From Nilaparvata lugens (lineage: Eukaryota > Arthropoda > Insecta > Hemiptera > Delphacidae): a DNA stretch of 64,000 nucleotides. The stretch lies in contig NC_052516.1 of assembly GCF_014356525.2 (NCBI RefSeq), forward strand, positions 21,904,257-21,968,256, read 5' to 3'. This document shows, piece after piece, positions 1 to 14,200 of this stretch; positions within the stretch are counted from its first letter, which is position 1, and each line of letters opens with the position of its first letter. The position numbers and the translations under genes were made by a program. A model generated the notes under the pieces. It saw nothing but the letters and a program-made list of their open reading frames with translations. It had not been told where the DNA came from and did no database searches.

Positions 1-150
1 AAGCAGTTATTTACTTACTCTCCATGCCCTAATGCTTTCATATGTTTGTCCATCTCAAGTTAGTATGTTGAGAATAGTAATTCCTGAATTCTTATCGTTG
101 TATCTGTATCTGATGAGATTGTGAGAAAGAGTTGATTGATTGCCTTTATT

Positions 151-151
151 A

Positions 152-229
<78 letters not shown>

Positions 230-250
230 AGCGAGAGAGAGAGAGAGAGT
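151..250. repeat. (GA)n microsatellite
   Basis: Almost uninterrupted GA dinucleotides with a few substitutions, followed by GAGT units. A retroposon-tail copy starts immediately to the right. The long Leu-Ser frame on the minus strand is only a translation of this repeat. Confidence 0.95.
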
Positions 251-275
251 GAGTGAGTGTTAATGAGTGAAAGAG

Positions 276-420
276 ATTGATTCATTGATTACTTTTTTAT
301 GTAGAATACGATATATACTGGCTTATACACTTATATACAATAGCTTACAATACAGCAAAATTATAGATGAATTTACATAATATAGATTAAGAAAATAACT
401 ATTGAACTGTATATGATATG
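276..420 (-). repeat. Short retroposon tail, family A copy 1
   Basis: The core, 311-355, is identical over 45 nt to the copy at 3031-3160 and matches the inverse of 36570-36664. Read on the minus strand it ends with an AATAAA-like box and a degenerate TCAA-type repeat. This is what the 3' end of a non-LTR retroposon looks like. The homology continues into 'attgaactgtatatga' near 401-416, which recurs at 3016-3031. Confidence 0.65.
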
Positions 421-2903
421 AAAAAGCAATTTGTAATATAATAACTATAGATAATAATATTGTTATGCATCTACATAAATTGGCGGAGCTTTGGACATAT
501 ATCAATGTCCATTCTTCGGAAATAATATTAAAAATATCCTTTCCACTAACTCTCTACCAAAAGTGAGTGAGTGTGAGAGTGGGGAAAGGGCGTAGTCGAG
601 GCTGTGAGAGAGGGCATGAGTGAGGTTATAGGCGTGGGAGTGAGAGAGAATGAGATGAGCAGCATATCCCATGAGCGAGTGAGAGAGGAAAGATTTACAT
701 ACGGTCGGGTGCATCTTTAACGTCTGCGCCATTATTGAATATTAGTGATAGCAATGCACCGTTTCACAGGTGGCTGACTGGCAGGCAGCTTCATACTATG
801 GCATCGCACATTATTCCATGCCAACGATTTACAGCGGCCAAATTGATCGGACTATTGTAATAACACTCTTGACTATGCCCCAAAAAGAAAAACCAATCAA
901 CTCACACGTTTCAAGAGCTTCTGTTTTTTTTTCTCTTTTTGCACAGTAGTGTGGTTGGATTGGGTTCCACTCGAGTGGGTCTTGCCATCAATTTTGCTTT
1001 GATTGTTATGCGCCGATGAAATTGAATTTTCGACCGTTATTTGCTTGTTCCTTTCTATTTTTATCTTTCTTCCCTATTTCTCTATACTTTTGTGTACTTT
1101 TCTTATCCTCAGGCTTGCTCTGCCAAACGGTCGTCTATTCTACTTTTACGGTTTTTACTATTCCCCTTCCTCACGTTCCCTTCAATATTGCTTATCCTTG
1201 TCTATTCTTCATTCTCATTTTGACTTGCACACTTATCATTTTTTTTCTGTTAATTTAATAATAATATTGTTATTAATATTAACCTCGTTAAGGTTAACCA
1301 CCACCATCACCACCTTAATTCGTTAATATTTTATCAACCTTAACCTCTTATATTATCCTTTCCTTACGACTTCCTAACCATCATTCCATCTGGTTTACAT
1401 ATCTCTTACTCTTTCATTACCCCCTATCGTCAATTTTCTACCCTTCATCTTTTTTTCTATCTAAGTTCTCACTCATCTTTCTATAGCTTTCTTTCTCTAT
1501 AATTTCACTCTTAGTAAAATGTCTACTCTCTTTTCCACTCTGTATTTTTTTTTTTATTGATTGATTCGAACAGTAAGTACATCATCAAAATGATAGGGAG
1601 AGAGAAAAATAATGTAACCTTGTGTTATTCCTCTCCCAAATTTTAGATAAGGTTACACATAGTCCGAAATAGGTTGTCTTGTAATTGTTCCTTTCACAAA
1701 ATTATCACAATTTTATCAAAGTAGATTTTTAAATTTAGATGCTTTACCATTTCTCTATTTATCAACTCTTTTTTTCCCTATTAGTTTCCGCACTCTTTTT
1801 CACTCCATATTTCTTTCTAACTAGCTCTTATGTTCAGTTCCTATCTCCTCTTCTTCCATGTCATTTCTCTCTGTCCATTCTCGCTTCCTCCTCTTTCTCC
1901 CATTCCCTCATCCCACCACCCTCATGTCTCTTTCTCTTTCCCACTTCCTACTCCTATACCCCTTTCTCACTCTCTATTTTCTCAATTTTTTTCTCTGTAC
2001 AACCCTCTCTCTTCCTCTCCATCAGCCCACACCGACTTCCATTCACCACAAATTGGAAATTGGAAAAGTCTGCTCTAGTGATATCCAATCCAACCTTCCA
2101 GCACTCCTCATAATGTAACACCAATGTTCACCATTCAAACACCTCTGTCAGTTTGAAGTGAATTATTGGTACTGTTGTCGTCACATGGGAGTTATATTAT
2201 AGTCATCACATTATTATGTTGTACCTGCGACAAAGGCGTGTTTTATTCGCGAAAACATTGTATTGAAAGCCTCAAACCCGGAATTGGAATTGGGTGTCGA
2301 AACACACACCGCACTCGAGTGGCAGATCGTTTAAAATTCGAATGAAATTCCGTCGAATCGTCGACCAACAAAGGTGATTCATCCCGGTTTGGTTTGGTTG
2401 AGTGTTTCATTTGAAATTCGGATGGAAAACTTTTGAATCGTTGATTATTTTTCTGTTGTGTTGGAAATTCGGATATAAACTACTGAATCGTTGTTTGGAA
2501 GATTATTGCTGGAGCAGAATATAGAAAAGGTGTGATAATAAACAGATATTGAACAGAAATCCAAATTAATTCAGATTAAAAGTTGATATTTAAAATTGGA
2601 TTTGCTGTTGTTTATTCAATATTGTAATTTCAAACATATACAATGTATAGCTAAGTAAAGTATTGAATTGATTGAGAATGAATTGTCAATACTTTATTGT
2701 AGTACAGTACTACTATGTAATACTACAACTCAATACCGTGGTTTAGAAAAAGTTAGTAGTAGAATTGACATTAGGGAAAGTTTGAAAAACAATTCTCAAT
2801 ATCCATCCCTTCTTGCAGGTTGATGTTCAAAGTCTTGGTGATAGAATGATGAGGTGGAGATGGAAGAGAGACAGAGAGAGAGAGAGAGCGAAAGAAACAT
2901 ATA

Positions 2904-3030
2904 TTGAGTGATTCATTGATGCTGATTACAATATATACTGGCTCATACGCTGATATATAATAGCTTACAAATTACAATACAGTTTGAGATTGAATTTACA
3001 CTGAAATAATAATGTTATTGAACTGTACAT
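2904..3030 (-). repeat. Short retroposon tail, family A copy 2
   Basis: A diverged copy of the family A core ('atatatactggctcatac', 'atagcttacaa'), preceded by a GA run at about 2872-2890. It lies directly next to copy 3, so the two form a head-to-tail pair. Confidence 0.6.
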
Positions 3031-3031
3031 G

Positions 3032-3079
<48 letters not shown>

Positions 3080-3157
3080 GTGAGTGAGTACTTTATGTAG
3101 ATTATAATATATACTGGCTTATACACTTATATACAATAGCTTACAATACAGAAAAAT

Positions 3158-3190
<33 letters not shown>
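3031..3190 (-). repeat. Family A copy 3 with (TGAT)n and (GA)n runs
   Basis: A 45-nt TGAT tetranucleotide run (about 3033-3078) is followed by 'gagtgagtgagtactttatg' and the family A core, then a GA microsatellite (about 3160-3188). In minus orientation the order is core, AATAAA-like box, tetranucleotide tail, as expected for a non-LTR retroposon 3' end. Confidence 0.65.
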
Positions 3191-5078
3191 TGTGAGAGAT
3201 GGAAGATAAAGTGTCAGAAAGTGTGAGTGAGTAGGAGCGTTATGTTAGAAATCTTTTTTGAAAAGTGAAGCATCTGAGATGACGCTTCCTCCATGACAGA
3301 ATTGAGAAAGACAACAAGAAAAGTGTCAAAACCATGATCACTGCTGGAGGATGGGAATGATGGATCTGTGGATTTTCTCTCTCTCATTCTCTTTCTCTCC
3401 AGTATTGATTGATTTGTTCCATCACAGGCAATAACCGAGTTGATAAAAATGAGTTGTGACATAATCAATGAGTTGGATGATGATTGATGTGCGCTTCCCT
3501 TCCCCCCCTCCTAGTTTTAGTTGATGTACAAATTATACAGAATTTGAAATAATTGAATGTTGACTGAGGATTGAATCAAGTTGGTTACTTGCGTCTGAGC
3601 TCTGGGTTATTGATCAATGAGATGAGCAGTCTTAAATCCTGTGCATTCAAAATAATTATGTTGATTCATTTACTCAATCAATGATCCAAATATATTGTTA
3701 TTTATACTATCATGAAAGCTGATGACGATTTGCAATGTTTGCAATGACGTTTATTTTTAAAAGGTTGATCAGATTTCTTCTTTCAACCATGAGTAAATTT
3801 ATTGGCCAATTCTCTTTAATGAACAACGTCTTGTTAGAACCTTATAAACTTTACTGAAAAAAGAGTTAATGAAGAAGTTTATCTCTTCCCCATAGGATAC
3901 TCTTTCTGGTCGCACTTTTACTCCTTTTAAATCTGCCAATTCTACAGCAACTTGCAAGCCAATAAACTTGTTCCCTCTCACTTTCCCTTTGCAAAAACTG
4001 GGAGGATTACATTACAATGCAATTAGTGGTTTGTTGAAGCTGGGTTCCATGTTTAGGTGAACTATAATTTAACAATAAAGGTACACCAGGTGTCCTGTGA
4101 AAGCTTTTAGGGGTAGTGCCTCCTTGCTTTCACAATTTTTATAATTAATGTCACCCTGGTTTCTCAGGCAATTATGAACGAGATTTTATTATGTGTTCCT
4201 AGAGCTTTGCTGAAGTGTTGTACACTGTAGTAACCCCTTCTTGGTCAGCGTCACTAAATTTCAGATATTTGCTTTGAAAATGAAAATAAAGTTCTGGTAA
4301 GCATCTAACCTCTTTTAATTTAATTCTTATCACTACCTTAAACTCTAATAAGTAATTACATTGAAATGAATTGTCAGTCTTGCATTTCCTAGTCCTAGTT
4401 GGCACTCATGTCAAGCCATCTTGTCTTGTCTAGTTGTTATTTTTTTCTCAGCTCTTGTCAATCTTGGCTTCTTTTCTGGTTAGATTGTTGAGGCCTGCAG
4501 CTTTGAGGTTAGATATCTCTCTTGCATATCAGGGAATTTTTCCATTCTCATCATTGATTAAATAAATAAATTACATGGTCAGGTTATTGAGATTTTCTCA
4601 GGTTTTGAAGTTATATTTTTTCCATTTTCCCTTTTATTATTGTGAATTTTAAGATTGTTGAGGGGTTTTAGGTTACATATATTACGTATTTTCATCAATT
4701 TGTTTGAACTCTAGTTAATTTCCCTTACCTTGAATCGTAGTTTTAACATTGAAATCTTCTTTTTCCTAGTCCTATTTGGCATATCTTTCTTGCTTATTTG
4801 TGAATTCCTCCATTTTTATCAATCTGATGTTAATGTTGTTGAGTTTTCTCAGGTTTTGAGGTTTTCAGGTTGAATATATTTTCTATTTTGTCAATTTTGG
4901 TCCCATGTATTCTTGTCTATTTTGAAGTTGTTGAGGGGTTTAAGGCTGGTTATATTCTGCTCAATTGATTCCTGTGAACTGTTGTAAATTTCTCTCACAT
5001 TGACTCATAGTTTTAAAGCCACCCTCTTTTTTCTGTTTTGCAATTTGTCTGACGTTTATTTGTTGTTTTGTTTTGCAG

Positions 5079-5268
5079 CAGCTGTTCAGAACTCAACAGC
5101 CAGCAACCGCAGCGCAACAAATTCAGCTGCTGCAGCAGCAACAGTATCACCTGGCAGCGGCCACACAACAGCAGCAGCAACTGGGATTGGCTGCTCCCAC
5201 ACCGGGCGCCACTTTTGCCCCACCCACTCCCTACATACTCAACCCACAGGAGCCCTATGTCATTGCAG
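5079..5268 (+). CDS. pum: pumilio exon 1 of window (Gln-rich segment)
   Basis: Encodes a Gln/Ala-rich stretch ([14 protein letters not shown]...) ending in [11 protein letters not shown], a block shared with vertebrate and insect Pumilio. The donor is GCAG|GTCAGT and the exon ends in phase 1. The acceptor is a tandem 'gcagcag', so the exon could equally start at 5082, which would drop one Gln. It opens in phase 0 and clearly continues from an upstream exon not seen here. Confidence 0.9.
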
Positions 5269-8200
5269 GTCAGTTTCATATTTTTACTCCTTCCTATTCA
5301 TTATGAAATCACATTGAATCAATATTTATTCAATGTATTTTTTTTTTAATTTTAAAAATTATATTCTTTTCATCCAATGATTTATCTATGTATTATTCTA
5401 TCCTATTCATTCATAACCTATTTTATTCAATTTCTCTATCTTCACTACATTAATTCATCAATTTCATTCATTTTATCATCAATTTGTTCTTCTCCATCAT
5501 CTTCCATAAATCAATTATTTTCTTCAAAATTCATAGAATTTTATATAAATTAATATTTTGTTACTCTCATTCATTATGTTCTATCCAGTTTTTAATCAGG
5601 ATCTCTCCCATTGGATCTATCTTATTGTATTCAATATAAACTCCCACAACCCCCTTCTCACCATACAATGTTCCTTAATTATGAAATTGCATGTGCAGAA
5701 GTTCAATCATTTCAATGATGAGAGATGTTCTCCAAATGGATGTATAAATAAATAAATTCCACGATAATAAACAAATAAACAAATTTTTTTGACCACCTCA
5801 ATAAGGCAATAATGTGCAATGTTGGCTATATCATAGTGGGAAAATACAGTCTGCATCATATCTTATTAATTCCAATCATATTAAATCTTATTATTATATC
5901 ATATTATCCCAATAATACCAATTATATCCACAATCTATTGAAATAAATTTGGATAATCAATTTAATAATCTTTATGAAACTGTTATCGTTCCTGAGATCA
6001 ATTTCATAATAATCACATCAAAGTCGTCTTGCTTCTAATCCTTATTGAAAATTAGAGGTAAGCTAAAGTAGCTCCAAGTTACAAATATAGAAGATGACAA
6101 CGTCTCTCAGAAACCAACCATTGAAATATGGGAGGGGCAAACTTGGCTCATGAAGTACACAGAGTATAGTTTATTAGGGACAGAGGAGATAGAATTATGA
6201 AGGAGTATGTAAACTATAAAGGGTGTGTCATGTGTGGAGCTATTTCCCTTAGATATGGATAGTTGACTTGAGTATATGTGGAACTATACTTATATGCAGG
6301 GTAGATAACCTATGTATTGAGCATGTTAGTAGGGCAGCTACTACAGGACTGTACTAGTCCCTTGGGTGACATTCATTTTGAGGCAAGCTTCTAACTCATG
6401 TGATACATAATTCCTCTCTCTCTCTTTCTCTTTCTCTCTCTCGTTTCTTTCTCACTGTCTCTATCTCCGTTCAACTATCAGAACATATATGATGCTCATA
6501 TGTAACACTCTTTCTATCTCTCTCTCTCTCTCGCTCTCTCCAATTGTCCAATCGTATGAAGCACATCTGGTGAGCTCCCTCCCCCCTCCACCAATAAGTG
6601 ATGGCAAGTTGCTGGTTTAATTAGTGCGCTCGGTGAGTGTGCAATTTCAAGCCAAATTGTGGGTGTTCGAAATTTGCCAGCAAACGGATGAAAACTACGG
6701 TTAACATTGATCAAGGTTAACTGACATTGTTTCTAGTTATCGTGATGTTCCTAGTGAACATTGATATTGATATTTTCGAGCTCAAAATTTATGTGTTTTC
6801 AATAGAAATATTTTGTGAATTTGAAGTTTGTTTAACAGTGTTTTTCGAAAGTTTTATTATCAGTCTATCTGAATGTAAAATTGTTTGTTTCATTCTGATT
6901 TGTAATGTCAGATTGATGATTAAGTTGTGAAGAAATTTAAATAGACAAGGAAATTTTGAACGATTTGAGACAAAATTAAGAAACTGAAGAAGTTTTGGGC
7001 AATAGCCTGTTTTTTCTTTACCGACTATTGTATTGATTGCTCTATCCAATGAATAGATAAATAAATAAATAAACACTAGCAGGTAACTCTGCAAGGGTCT
7101 AATTAAAAGCTTGAGAAACTGAAATAATGAAGAGTTTTAAGTAAGGCCTCTTAAGAAATCATTCTTTGTAAATTGAGAATTTTTTTACTAAGTTAATCAA
7201 TCAATCGATCTAGTAGTTGAGACGTGATGATGCGTCATTCGTGAATCTATCCCGTAAGTGTATAAGCCAATTTTTTCCTTCATAATATTGTAGATTAAGG
7301 CCTGGTTGCACTAGTTTCTTGAATTTTAACGGTGATTAAATTAATGATGGTTAAATGACACGAGAACCAATCGGAAAAAGTCAGCAGTTGAAATTTGAGA
7401 GAAAGTCACTGTTAAAACTTGACAGACTTTTGTGCAACCGGGTTCAACAATTATTTGAATCATGAGGATATACCACAATTATTTTATTATATTTCAATTT
7501 CCACAGGTTTTGTGAAGGTTTCCTTATCTATCTCAATTCAGTTGCGTTGAAGATATCGTTTTCAACCTGTACTCTGATTTGAAAGATAAGCAGGGTTTTC
7601 AAACTCCCTTGATTCCCCAATCAGATTATATAGCGAGTTATACTTGAAACTGTCAGCATTGTATGAATGGGAATTATTGATGTTATTTCATGAGGAATGC
7701 TGACAGTTTCCTGTCTCCAACTTTGTAGACTGGCAATAGTAAATAATTTATGCTCAGTTATAATATTGAACATGAGCTGCTTCATTATTCTCTTGGTCTT
7801 GGCTAGGCCTCTAGAGTATTGCTGCTTCTGACTTGCTTCTTCTTCTTCTTCTTCTTCATCATCATCATCATCTCCTACTTCTGATATTCCAGATCCTCCT
7901 CCTCCTCGTCCACCCCTTTAACTTCCTCCTCCTCTTTCTTCTTCTTCTGTTCTACCTCCTTCTCTTTCTCCTCTCTATCCCACCACTCCTCATCATCCTT
8001 CTACTGTTTTTCCGATTTATCATCCTATTATTTGTCTCTTTTCTTCCTTCTTCTTTTCTCTGTCCTATTGTTCTCTCATTGTTCCTAACACCTTGTCCTC
8101 CTTTTTTGTTTGCTCCTTGTCTTGTTCTTTTTCTTCTTCCTCTTCTTACTTCCCAGCTGCTTCTACATTCTCGGCTCCTTTTCTTCTTATCTTCTTCTTA

Positions 8201-11200
8201 TCTTCATCTTTCTCTTCTTCCTATCTTTTTCTTCCTCCTTTTCCTACCCAGCTGCTTTTCCATTCTCGGCTTTTTTTCTTCATATTTCTCTTCATCCTTC
8301 TCCCTCTTGTCCTTCTTCTGCTACTCCTCTCCCACTTCTATCTCGTCTGTACTCCTCCTCCTTCTCCTCTTCACCCCTCATCTTGTCCTTCCTTTTCTTC
8401 TTTTCCACTCCATCTTCTCCGTATTCTTGTTCATAATCACTCGTATGTCGCTCGTCCAACCTACTCTCAACCACTTTTTCCTCTTCTTCTTCTCTATTTT
8501 CCCCTCAATTTCTTCAACTGTCCCACTTTTTCTTTCACTGTCCATCCGCTCATTTACTCCTTTCTCTCTAACCACCAGTTTCTACTCTCCTTTATCCCAA
8601 TTATTCAATTCTTTCTTATTTCTCAACCACTTTGTTCTCCTCTTCTTCTCTATTTTCCCCTCAATTTCTTCAACTCTCCCACTTTTTATTTCACTGTCCA
8701 TCCGCTCATTTACTCCTTTCTCTCTAACCACCAGTTTCTACTCTCCCTTATCCCAATTATTCGATTCTTTCTTATTTCTCAACCACTTTGTTCTCCTCTT
8801 CTTCTCTATTTTCCCCTAAATTTCTCCCTACTCTACCAGTTCTTTGTCCCACCGCTCATCTCTACTTTCCCTCTAACCACCAGTTTCTCCTCTCCTTTTC
8901 ACTAATTATTTGATTGTTTCACATTTCCGTCCTTCCTCTTCTTTTTCTCTTCTTCTTCTACTTCATCTTCTTCTTCCACTACTTCTAGTCGCCTACCTCT
9001 ACAAAATACGGTTGAAATGGCAAGTATCACATGAATACTTGAGGGCTGTGAAATATTCAGTAGAGTCGATGCAAGCAGACCTGTGCTCCTCCCTCTTTAT
9101 GCCAAAACTTCAAACACTGCCTTCTCCTTCTTCATTTATTTCCTCCTCCTCCTCCTCCTCCTCCTCCCACTCTTCATCCTCTTTTTCCTCTACCTCTTCT
9201 TCTCCTTCATCCTCCTCTTCTCCACTTCTTCTTCATATTCTTCTTCATAATTTGCCTGCTCATTCTTCCTTCAGTTTTAAGTCCTCTCCTTTTTGGAGCT
9301 TAACTCGGCTTGTCAAAAACGAACGAACAACAAACGTTCCTTTGAATATTCTTCAAGCAACGGACTCCAGCTCTGAATTTTGTCATCTAGATTATTATTT
9401 TATGTTCTTCTTCTTCTTCTTACTCTTTTTCATCATCATCAACATCATGATCATCTTCTTGTACTATTCCAATTTCTCCTTATCTTTTTCTTCTTCCTTT
9501 TCATCTTCCATTTCTCCTTCTTTTCCCTGTGCCATTTCTTGTACTTCCACCATATTGAGCGGTGTCTTGCAATCTTAAGGTGCGTACACATATACGCGCC
9601 TCCAACCCGCACCGAGCACGCTTCGCCCTCGTACCGCCCTCGTTCCTCCATCGCACCGCAATCGCTCCGCCCCCGCTCTGCAGTCGCACCGATCATGAAC
9701 GTTACGGAAGATGTTAGCTCTTCTCGCGTTCCACTCTTGCTCCCCGGTCGATCATCAATCGCTCTGCTGGAGTGATGTTCGGTTGCGGAGCAGAGCGAAA
9801 GTCTCTACGCACCTTTAGGAATACACTAAAATTGTCTCAGTTTTGGAAAATTATGTAATTGTAAAAGTGGAGCTCAGTTGTCCTGTCCTACATTCCATAG
9901 TTAAAGGTGTAATTCATACAGATTCAAAGTCTGAAGTGAATTCAATGCACCGGAATATAACCAATTAGAAACTTATATACGTTTTGGAATTTATGTATAC
10001 TCTCGAGCTGATTTCGTTCATGGAGCAAAGCAATGGATTTCGTTACTGTAATCCAATAGAAGAAACCAGTGAAACCCACTAAAGCTGTAGCTGTAACATC
10101 AAGCTCATTTCCCACGCACAAGCCTGGAGCTCATGTGGGCATCACCCTCAGCAACAAACAAATAAATAAATAAAAGTTGTTGACATGTGAGGATTTCTTT
10201 CCCTTGAGGAGACAAGTATGGTTTGTATGCCTACCATACTCCATATCAAAGTACATCAAATCAATTTATTTACAATTTGAACAAAATCAATATAGAAATT
10301 TCAATAAGAGAAGCATATATAACCTAGATTTCGTACCAAGCACAAGTAAGATTAGAAACAAAACATAAATAATACAAAACAATACAAAAACTCAAATATA
10401 CTATTATTAAATTTATTGAAATATTTCTCCTTTTTATTATTTTCATATGGAGGCTACCCAACAAGAGAAACCTGTTCGGGGAGGGAGTATCAGCTCATTG
10501 AATTATTCTAATTATAGAGAAAATTTAATGAAAACCTTCTAATTCACTGTGTCTGGTTTTACAACTACTGTTTGAAAATTGAAGAATATTTTTGAGTCAG
10601 TTGATTGAAATTAAGGTAGGGGCTTACAAAACAATAGGAACCCATCAATACGAATTATTTGTTCAAAAATTCGCAATATATTCTAAAATTTACGATGATG
10701 AATATATGACTACATACATGTATACGTTCTCCGTTTCAGTATCAATTCAATAATATGATTCAGAAATATGTACAAAATAGTGATGGATTATTATTTGCTT
10801 AAAGAGATTTCCTCCAAGTCAACACATTCAGCACATCATTATCAAAATGAACGTTATTTCAATCCCTCCCGGGAGTTTTGATAGTACACCCTTCCGGCAG
10901 TAATTATGCGTGCAAATTTCCAGATTTATCATGATATTTTGTGTGTACCAACTGTGACGTATCAACAAAATATGCCCGTCAGCGATTCACTTTGTTTTGT
11001 CAGTATTCCTCATTAATATCACCAAAGCTTCCCATTCGAACAATGCTGACAGTTATGAACCATCTCATTGCTGTATAACGTACGCTTGTTTTGTTACACT
11101 TGATTAAAAATGCTGACGGCCATGTAGGCAGATTCACTGCAATCTGTCACCATGGTTGGATGGGAGGCGTTGGGGTGTTTCTAATAATAGATGCTGACAG

Positions 11201-14200
11201 TTTGTAATGAGACAGTTTCACCAGAGAGATTCCTGTTGAAGAGCATGTATATATGTGACATATACTGTATAATGTGGCGGTTTCAATGTTGATTGTTGTC
11301 TATATAGATATAGCAAGCGTTACTTTCTCTGACAGAATGTGTAGGAAAATTCCATGTTGTGAATTTTCAGAAGGGTTGTTCCGCTTCCCTCTCACACTAT
11401 CTCTTTTTCTCACCATCTCTCTCTTCTCCCTCTGTTTTTCTCTCCCGTTTCTGTTTTCTCTCTCACACATTCAAACACTTTTCTTTCTTTCTCTCTCTCA
11501 CTCTCACACAAACTGATCTTTCTTTTCTTTCTCTCTCACATACTTCTCTTTATTTTTCTCTCTTTCACACATACACATACTACTCGCTCTGTCTTTCTCT
11601 CTCAGTCTCACACACACACTTTTTTCTCTTTCTCTCTTACAAACTATTATTTTTTCTCTCACTCTCACACACACACACACACACACACATTCTTATTTAT
11701 TTTTCTCTCTTTCACACATACACACACATACCTATTTTTTTCTCTCTCACTCTCTCTCTCTCTCTCACACACATACAACCACTCTCTGTCTCTCACTCAC
11801 TCTCTCTATCACCCTCTCTTTCACTCTCTCTCTCTCTCTCTCACACACACACTCTCTCTATCTCTCTCTGTCAGTTTCTCTATCTTCCTCTTATCCTTTC
11901 TCCATATCTCTATCTTCTCCTGGTTCCCCTCATCCTCCCCATTCTCATTTCCCCCTCCTTTTCTCTCTCTTTTCATTCCCCCCTATGTCTCCTGGTCCCC
12001 ATTTAATACAGTCAAATTCCTTCGTATTCATTGTTAATGTGAAGCTGTATTTCAGAGAGCGGTTCATACAAAGCTGATGTGGGCTGCACGTTTTTTAGAG
12101 ACGGCTAAAAACACGAATCACGTTTAGTGAGACTCACTCCAATCTGTCAGCATTCCTTATAAATATCATCAATGCTGACCCATTCAACTAATGCTGACAG
12201 ATGAAAGAGAAACACACCATAGTTGAAAGCGCTGAGAATCGTTCTAGTTATTTTCAGTTGGTCTCTACTCTATTCGTTAAAACCCTCTTTACGTCTCTGA
12301 AATATTGTGAATATTTGTCCTGTTTATGTCTGATAATTATTCCAGAATATCTTTGATATTTCGCATCGCTCATGAATATGTGTGAAGGTTTTTCAAATCA
12401 ACTTCTACTTTCTAAATTTTGGTTAAATAACATACTAACTTAAGCTTCGTTTACAAAAGTTATCAACGAAATTTTTTTTTCGTCTTTATAGATTCTATTA
12501 GATTGAACATAACCATAGAGAAACGATAGCATAAGTAGATATCCCATGGTATAGGGCGTTTATGTCGCAACGTTTACTGTTATCCCAAGCCGATAGTTCA
12601 CTTAGTTCTTTCCCATGCAGCTGTGTGACGCTGGTAGTCTCTCAAATTGTGCCGTTCATACACTCTCACCCCAACAAAACAGTAAAAATTGACAATAATC
12701 GGCAGTAATCGGCTTGAGATAACAGTAAAAGTTGCGACACAAATTTCCTATACCATGGGATATATACTTACGCTATTGTTTTTCTTTGACATAACTTATC
12801 ATACACATATGTTCATCATGTGTATGATAAGTTATCTTCAATCTAATAGAATCTATAAGGACGGAGAAATAAACATTTTGTTAATAACTTTGGTGTAAAC
12901 ACAGCTTAACTTAGGCCCATATGCACCATCTTAGTTCAAACGGAGATAGATAATATGTTGGTTTAAACCACGAATGAAGCCCATTATAAAAATACGACTA
13001 ATTCTACATATAATCGTGGATTAAGCGTTAAACGTAGATTGTGCACATGGCTGTAATCGTAGATCAGAGACGGCCAGCTTGATCGACGGTTACAATTTGA
13101 TATTAAATCCGTGATTTGTTGTTCATTTACGTTCTTGAAATTAGCACCCCACTAATTCAATTCAAATAAACTAGAATCTACATTATCAAGTGAAAGTTTC
13201 ATGATCGTGAAAAAGATTCTATCTAAATTTATTGTTTTAAAAATGGGAAGTAGAGGATGAAAACGAATGACAGATAACCGAGAAGAGTGGAGAGCTTTAG
13301 TGGAGGCGGCCAAAGCCCATATTGGGCTGTAGTGCTAAATCTAAGAATTGCGAGGTTGAGTGGTAGACAGGACTTAGTAGTCCTAACTCCGCCCTATAAA
13401 ATCTAAAAACTCTCCTATCAAGTTCTCAAATTCTTATTCATCTTCAAATTGCAATATAATTATCAATATCCGTTGATGAAAAGTGTATTAATAACATTAC
13501 TATCATCAAATAATAATAATTATTCAAGCATTTATGATTTGATCAAATCTCTTCTAAATTAATTCATCCACTGTTCAATCTCTAAATTCATTAATCTGGT
13601 TTCTTAGCTAATTCATTCATAACTGACGAAAGGCTACAAACGCCCACACACTTAATCAACAAATTAATTCATGACGTTGCTAAATTATCGCTCTATTAAT
13701 CATGTTTTATCAGCATTGATCACTTGATGAGATTAATAATTTCCGCCAAATGCAAGCCATGCTCCACTTGATGAGATGAATTTATTCATGACCAGTGGTG
13801 TGAGTCAGCGCAATTAGGACTTCTGTTCTTGACTACTTTAAATCTAATTACATCATCGAATATGATTTGTTTTGAGTTTTTTGTTTGTAAGAGGATTTTG
13901 TAATTCCATTTCAAATATTTATGAATTAATTATTGATGGAATTTCAAATAGACCCATCCAATTGTGAATACATTATTTTATTCATTCATCTTCTATCAAT
14001 AAATGAGTAGGCACACCTAAATCTCAACTTAATCAAATAAACTCAATCTATTTCATTCTAGATTCTAGACTATAGTGAGGTTCACGTCATAATGGCAGTG
14101 GAGAAAGACAGAAAAGAACGTTGCCGAACCTTTCTGTCTTATCAATGCTTTCTATAGACGGTAGCTGATACAGGTTTAGTAATGTAATATAACTGTTCAT

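Larger units (their letters stand above)
1..5078. other. Upstream intron or 5' flank of pumilio, no coding exon recognised
   Basis: The first recognisable exon begins at 5079 in phase 0 and has no initiator context, so upstream pumilio exons must lie before the window or be untranslated. This stretch holds GA and TGAT microsatellites, pyrimidine-rich DNA at about 1040-2060, and three retroposon-tail copies. A CpG-richer island lies at about 2225-2420, where 'gaaattcgg...gaatcgttg' recurs three times (2343-2490). At about 4370-5015 there is a diverged direct duplication in which 'cctagtcctatttggca' and 'gttgaggggttttagg' each occur twice. Small frames here are simple-sequence translations and none resembles Pumilio. 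Confidence 0.6.

Noticed and set aside
55..285. Minus-strand Leu-Ser repeat frame
   Set aside because: Translation of a GA microsatellite.
2818..2880. Possible upstream pumilio exon after 'ttcttgcag'
   Set aside because: The sequence after the AG has no Pumilio similarity and soon enters a GA repeat.
7833..9578. Long plus-strand frames up to 328 codons
   Set aside because: Composed of Leu/Phe/Ser/Pro from a polypyrimidine tract that lacks stop codons; no domain, no codon bias, internal 156-bp repeats.
11359..12006. 215-codon frame
   Set aside because: Translation of TC and CA microsatellites.
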